Shown here in pieces: positions 61,634 through 64,000 of a DNA stretch of 64,000 nt (position 1 is its first letter; the number at the start of each line of letters is the position of its first letter). This DNA comes from Rhizorhabdus phycosphaerae (GTDB taxonomy: Bacteria; Pseudomonadota; Alphaproteobacteria; Sphingomonadales; Sphingomonadaceae), in contig NZ_CP049107.1 in NCBI RefSeq assembly GCF_011044255.1, forward strand, positions 2,815,501-2,879,500, in the 5' to 3' direction. The notes under the pieces are model-generated. The model was not told the origin of the DNA. It did no database searches and saw only the letters and a list, made by a program, of their open reading frames with translations. The translations under genes were made by a program, and so were the position numbers.

Positions 61634-63301
61634 TCAGCGGCGCTTCGCCTTGATGGCCTTCGGAGCGAAGGCGTCCCCAAAGAAGTCGCCGACATACCAG
61701 AGCGGCGGCGTGTCGGCGTCGGACATTGCCCGCATGATCCGATAATTGGCCTCGGAGAAGCGCGCCGCCGCGTCCCAGTCGATCTTCTGCTGCATGTCGT
61801 CGTCGGGATGGTGATAGGCCCCGGCGAGGAAGCTCTTCCACTTCGCTTCGCCGCCATTGGCGAAGCCGGTCGCCAGGAACACCGCCGGGACGCCCTGCTT
61901 CACGAACATATAATGGTCCGACCGGACGAAGATCGTCTCGGCCGGCATCGGATCGGGCGAGAGGGCGATGCCCATCGGGGCGACCGCCTGCGCGACGATC
62001 GGCCCCAGGGTCGAATGATCCGCACCGAAGGCAGTCACGTCGGTGAAGGGGTAGAGCAGCAGCGGCATGTCCAGATCGACATTGCCGACGATCGACGCGA
62101 TCGGGACCGAAGGATGGCGTGCGAAATAGTCGGCGCCGAGCAGGCCCTTCTCTTCGCCGGTCGAGGCGAGGAAGATCAGCGAGCGGCGCGGCTTCGCGGG
62201 CGCCTCGGCTGCCGCCCGCGCCACTTCCAGCATCGTCGCGACGCCGGCGGCATTGTCGAGCGCGCCATTGTTGATGCGGTCGGCGTCAGGCTTGTCCCCA
62301 TCCTTCGCAGCGGCGATTCCGACGTGGTCGAGATGGGCCGACAGGGCCACATATTGGGCCTTCAGCGTCGGATCGCTGCCGGGCAGGATGCCGACCACAT
62401 TGGGGCTGGTCACCCTGGTCGTGACGCTCTGGCTGCGGATGCGGACCTTGGTCCTGAGCGCGAAGCCTTTCGGTCGCCCGCCTTCCTTGTCGGCGACGGT
62501 CCGTATGTCGGCAAGAGACTGGCGCGCACCCGCAAAGACCGCTTCGGCAGCCGGATCGTTGAGCGTTGCGGTGATGCGGATGCCCGATGCTTCGTCGAAC
62601 GCCTTGCCGTCCGCACCGACCCAGGTGAAGTCCGGCTCATTGGCGAAATGGGCAACCTGCGCCCAGGGCCGGGTCTTCATCGACAGCAAGGTGCCGACGG
62701 TCAGCATGCCGATCGCGCCATGGTCCTGTGCGGCCTTCGCCTTGGTTGCGCTGGCATGGGCGGCCTCCTCGCTCGGCAGCCCCTTCGGATAGCCGCGCAG
62801 GGTGACGACGATCTTTCCCTTCACGTCGAGACCGGCATAGTCATCGATGCCGAGACGCTTGTTGTCGATGCCGTAGCCGACGAAAACAAGCGGCGCTTCG
62901 ATGTCGAGGTCGGGCTCGTTGGGGCTGACGCCGACGAGGACATCGCCCCCGTGGGTCCATAGCTGCGGAGCGCCTGCGGGCCCGCTGACCGTCACCGTCG
63001 CCGGGGTGGCGCCGCGCACGGTCTTCTGCATGGTGACACGCTGGTACCAGCTCCCATTGTCGCCGCCGGGCTGCAGGCCGAGCGCCTCGAAGCGGCTGGC
63101 GACATAGCGTGCTGCGATTTCGTGGCCGCGGCTGCCGGTGTCGCGGCCCTCGAGCAGATCGTCCGCGAGGAAGCCGACGGTTGCCCGGAAGCTTTCGGGA
63201 CGGAAGGCCGGGTCGGCCGGGGCGGGGGCGGCAGCGCCGATCGGGGGCGCCATAAGGGCAAGGGTGAGGGCAGCGAAAGTGCCGAGGGCATGCGTCTTCA
63301 A
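61634..63301 (-). CDS. M28 family metallopeptidase with PA domain
   Basis: 555-residue secreted aminopeptidase-type zinc enzyme. Signal peptide (MKTHALGTFAALTLALMAPP), an early domain, a PA insert (about 130-260: APLVFVGYGIDNKRLGIDDY, GKIVVTLRGYPKG), then the di-zinc catalytic core: ALSAHLDHVG, NGALDNAAGVATMLEVARAA, LASTGEEKGLLGADYF, VGNVDLDMP and the late His in AYHHPDDDM. It would trim peptides in the periplasm or outside. Located between the ars operon and metW, all on the minus strand. Confidence 0.93.
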   Translation of the reverse strand: MKTHALGTFAALTLALMAPPIGAAAPAPADPAFRPESFRATVGFLADDLLEGRDTGSRGHEIAARYVASRFEALGLQPGGDNGSWYQRVTMQKTVRGATPATVTVSGPAGAPQLWTHGGDVLVGVSPNEPDLDIEAPLVFVGYGIDNKRLGIDDYAGLDVKGKIVVTLRGYPKGLPSEEAAHASATKAKAAQDHGAIGMLTVGTLLSMKTRPWAQVAHFANEPDFTWVGADGKAFDEASGIRITATLNDPAAEAVFAGARQSLADIRTVADKEGGRPKGFALRTKVRIRSQSVTTRVTSPNVVGILPGSDPTLKAQYVALSAHLDHVGIAAAKDGDKPDADRINNGALDNAAGVATMLEVARAAAEAPAKPRRSLIFLASTGEEKGLLGADYFARHPSVPIASIVGNVDLDMPLLLYPFTDVTAFGADHSTLGPIVAQAVAPMGIALSPDPMPAETIFVRSDHYMFVKQGVPAVFLATGFANGGEAKWKSFLAGAYHHPDDDMQQKIDWDAAARFSEANYRIMRAMSDADTPPLWYVGDFFGDAFAPKAIKAKRR

Positions 63302-63379
63302 GGGAAACCTCGTCTTGGGGTCAGGCGACCGACCCTAGAGCGGGGCTTCGCCCTGTCCAGTGCCCGTCTGGGCGGGGGC

Positions 63380-63967
63380 TCAGCGCTTGACGAGGAAGAC
63401 GGCGTGCTCGGCCCGTAGATTGGCGGCTGCCGCACCGCGCCTGCGGCTGCCGGTCAGGAACCAGGCCTGTTCGACGGTGATGCCCCGCTCGCGCACGAAG
63501 GCGCGGAAGTCGTCGATCGTCAGCTGGTGAATGTTCTGCGTCTCATACCAGCTGACGGGCAGAGCGGGGGTGACCGGCATGCGCCCGCCCCAGGCAAGGC
63601 TCAGCCGCACTCGCCAATAGGCGAAATTGGGAAAGGAGACGAAGGCGCGCTGCCCGATCCGCATCAGTTCCTCGAGCACCTTGTCGGGCGCCCTGGCTGT
63701 CTGGAGCGTCTGGCTCAGGATCGCATAATCGAACGCCTTGTCCGGATAGTTGACCAGATCGGTGTCGGCGTCGCCCTGGATGACCGACAGGCCGCGGCCC
63801 ACGGCGACCGACACATTGCTGCGGTCGATCTCGATCCCGCGCGCGTCGCAGCCGCGCGCGCGCAGCACCGCCATCAGCTCGCCATCGCCGCAGCCCACGT
63901 CGAGCACGCGCGAGCCGGGCTTCACATGGTCTGCGATGACCGCAAGATCGGGCCGCAACTCGCTCAC
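63380..63967 (-). CDS. metW: Methionine biosynthesis protein MetW
   Basis: 195-residue SAM-dependent methyltransferase-like protein with the motif RVLDVGCGDGELMAVLRARG, VSVAVGRGLSVIQGDADTDL, and the MetW-type SFPNFAYWRVRLSLAWGGRM, PVSWYETQNIHQLTIDDFRA. It works with MetX in homoserine acetylation for methionine synthesis. The start is GTG at 63967, overlapping the stop of the upstream gene as GTGA, as in metX-metW operons. Confidence 0.93.
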   Translation of the reverse strand: MSELRPDLAVIADHVKPGSRVLDVGCGDGELMAVLRARGCDARGIEIDRSNVSVAVGRGLSVIQGDADTDLVNYPDKAFDYAILSQTLQTARAPDKVLEELMRIGQRAFVSFPNFAYWRVRLSLAWGGRMPVTPALPVSWYETQNIHQLTIDDFRAFVRERGITVEQAWFLTGSRRRGAAAANLRAEHAVFLVKR

Positions 63968-64000
63968 CCCTTTTCTCCCGCACGCAAGAAGCCGTCGACC
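63964..64000 (-). CDS. metX: C-terminal fragment of the gene upstream of metW, probably metX
   Basis: Only the last 11 codons are visible on the minus strand (VDGFLRAGEKG, then TGA at 63966-63964). The stop overlaps the metW GTG. Homoserine O-acetyltransferase is expected because metX-metW is a conserved pair, but so little is in the window that identity rests on context. Confidence 0.4.
   Translation of the reverse strand, partial: VDGFLRAGEKG

Overview
The window looks like chromosome from an alphaproteobacterium of the Sphingomonadaceae (Sphingomonas-like). This is inferred from high GC, alphaproteobacterial small families (DUF2093, DUF2842), several large TonB-dependent receptors (TBDRs), an ACR3-type ars operon, a zapA-6S RNA-fthC block and REP-like hairpin repeats. 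No rRNA, tRNA, insertion sequence, prophage or CRISPR array was seen. Genes are densely packed, with many 1-4 bp stop/start overlaps (ATGA, GTGA, TTGA).

Layout. 1-5.4 kb: N-terminal part of ppc, a dienelactone hydrolase, gpmA, purE-purK, a PAS protein and a small beta-rich protein. 5.4-11.5 kb: an M16 peptidase, then clpB behind a heat-shock-type promoter. 11.5-19.2 kb: a minus-strand cassette made of a cysteine-rich TBDR followed by three genes that each join TPR repeats to a tailoring-enzyme domain (aspartyl beta-hydroxylase, 2OG-Fe(II) oxygenase, sulfotransferase). The hydroxylase gene carries two apparent frameshifts. 19.5-24.5 kb: envelope and housekeeping genes, including xseA and purD, whose start codons overlap head to head. 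24.6-31.2 kb: thiE and a central-carbon run fda-pgk-MOSC-gap-tkt. 31.3-36.2 kb: zapA, 6S RNA, fthC, a diguanylate cyclase and nadE.

36.2-49.6 kb holds a type II secretion system. The classical set is gspC, D, G, H, I (minus) and gspL, M, E, F, J, K (plus), with gspN facing a periplasmic-binding-like gene. A separate trio of small inner-membrane proteins (36.2-37.9 kb) resembles an Xps-like L/M/N set. No prepilin peptidase (gspO) lies in the window.

50-58.8 kb is nutrient uptake. A siderophore-type TBDR with a PepSY membrane protein sits behind a Fur-like box. A second TBDR is paired with a (Thr-Pro)9 lipoprotein behind a Pho-box-like site, with a prolyl-4-hydroxylase-like gene immediately upstream. 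58.9-61.6 kb is an arsR-arsC-acr3-arsH operon with a palindromic operator over the arsR start. The window ends with an M28 peptidase, metW and a few codons of a probable metX.

The most interesting material is the TBDR plus three TPR-fused modifying enzymes, the prolyl hydroxylase beside a Thr-Pro lipoprotein, and the doubled type II secretion inner-membrane components.
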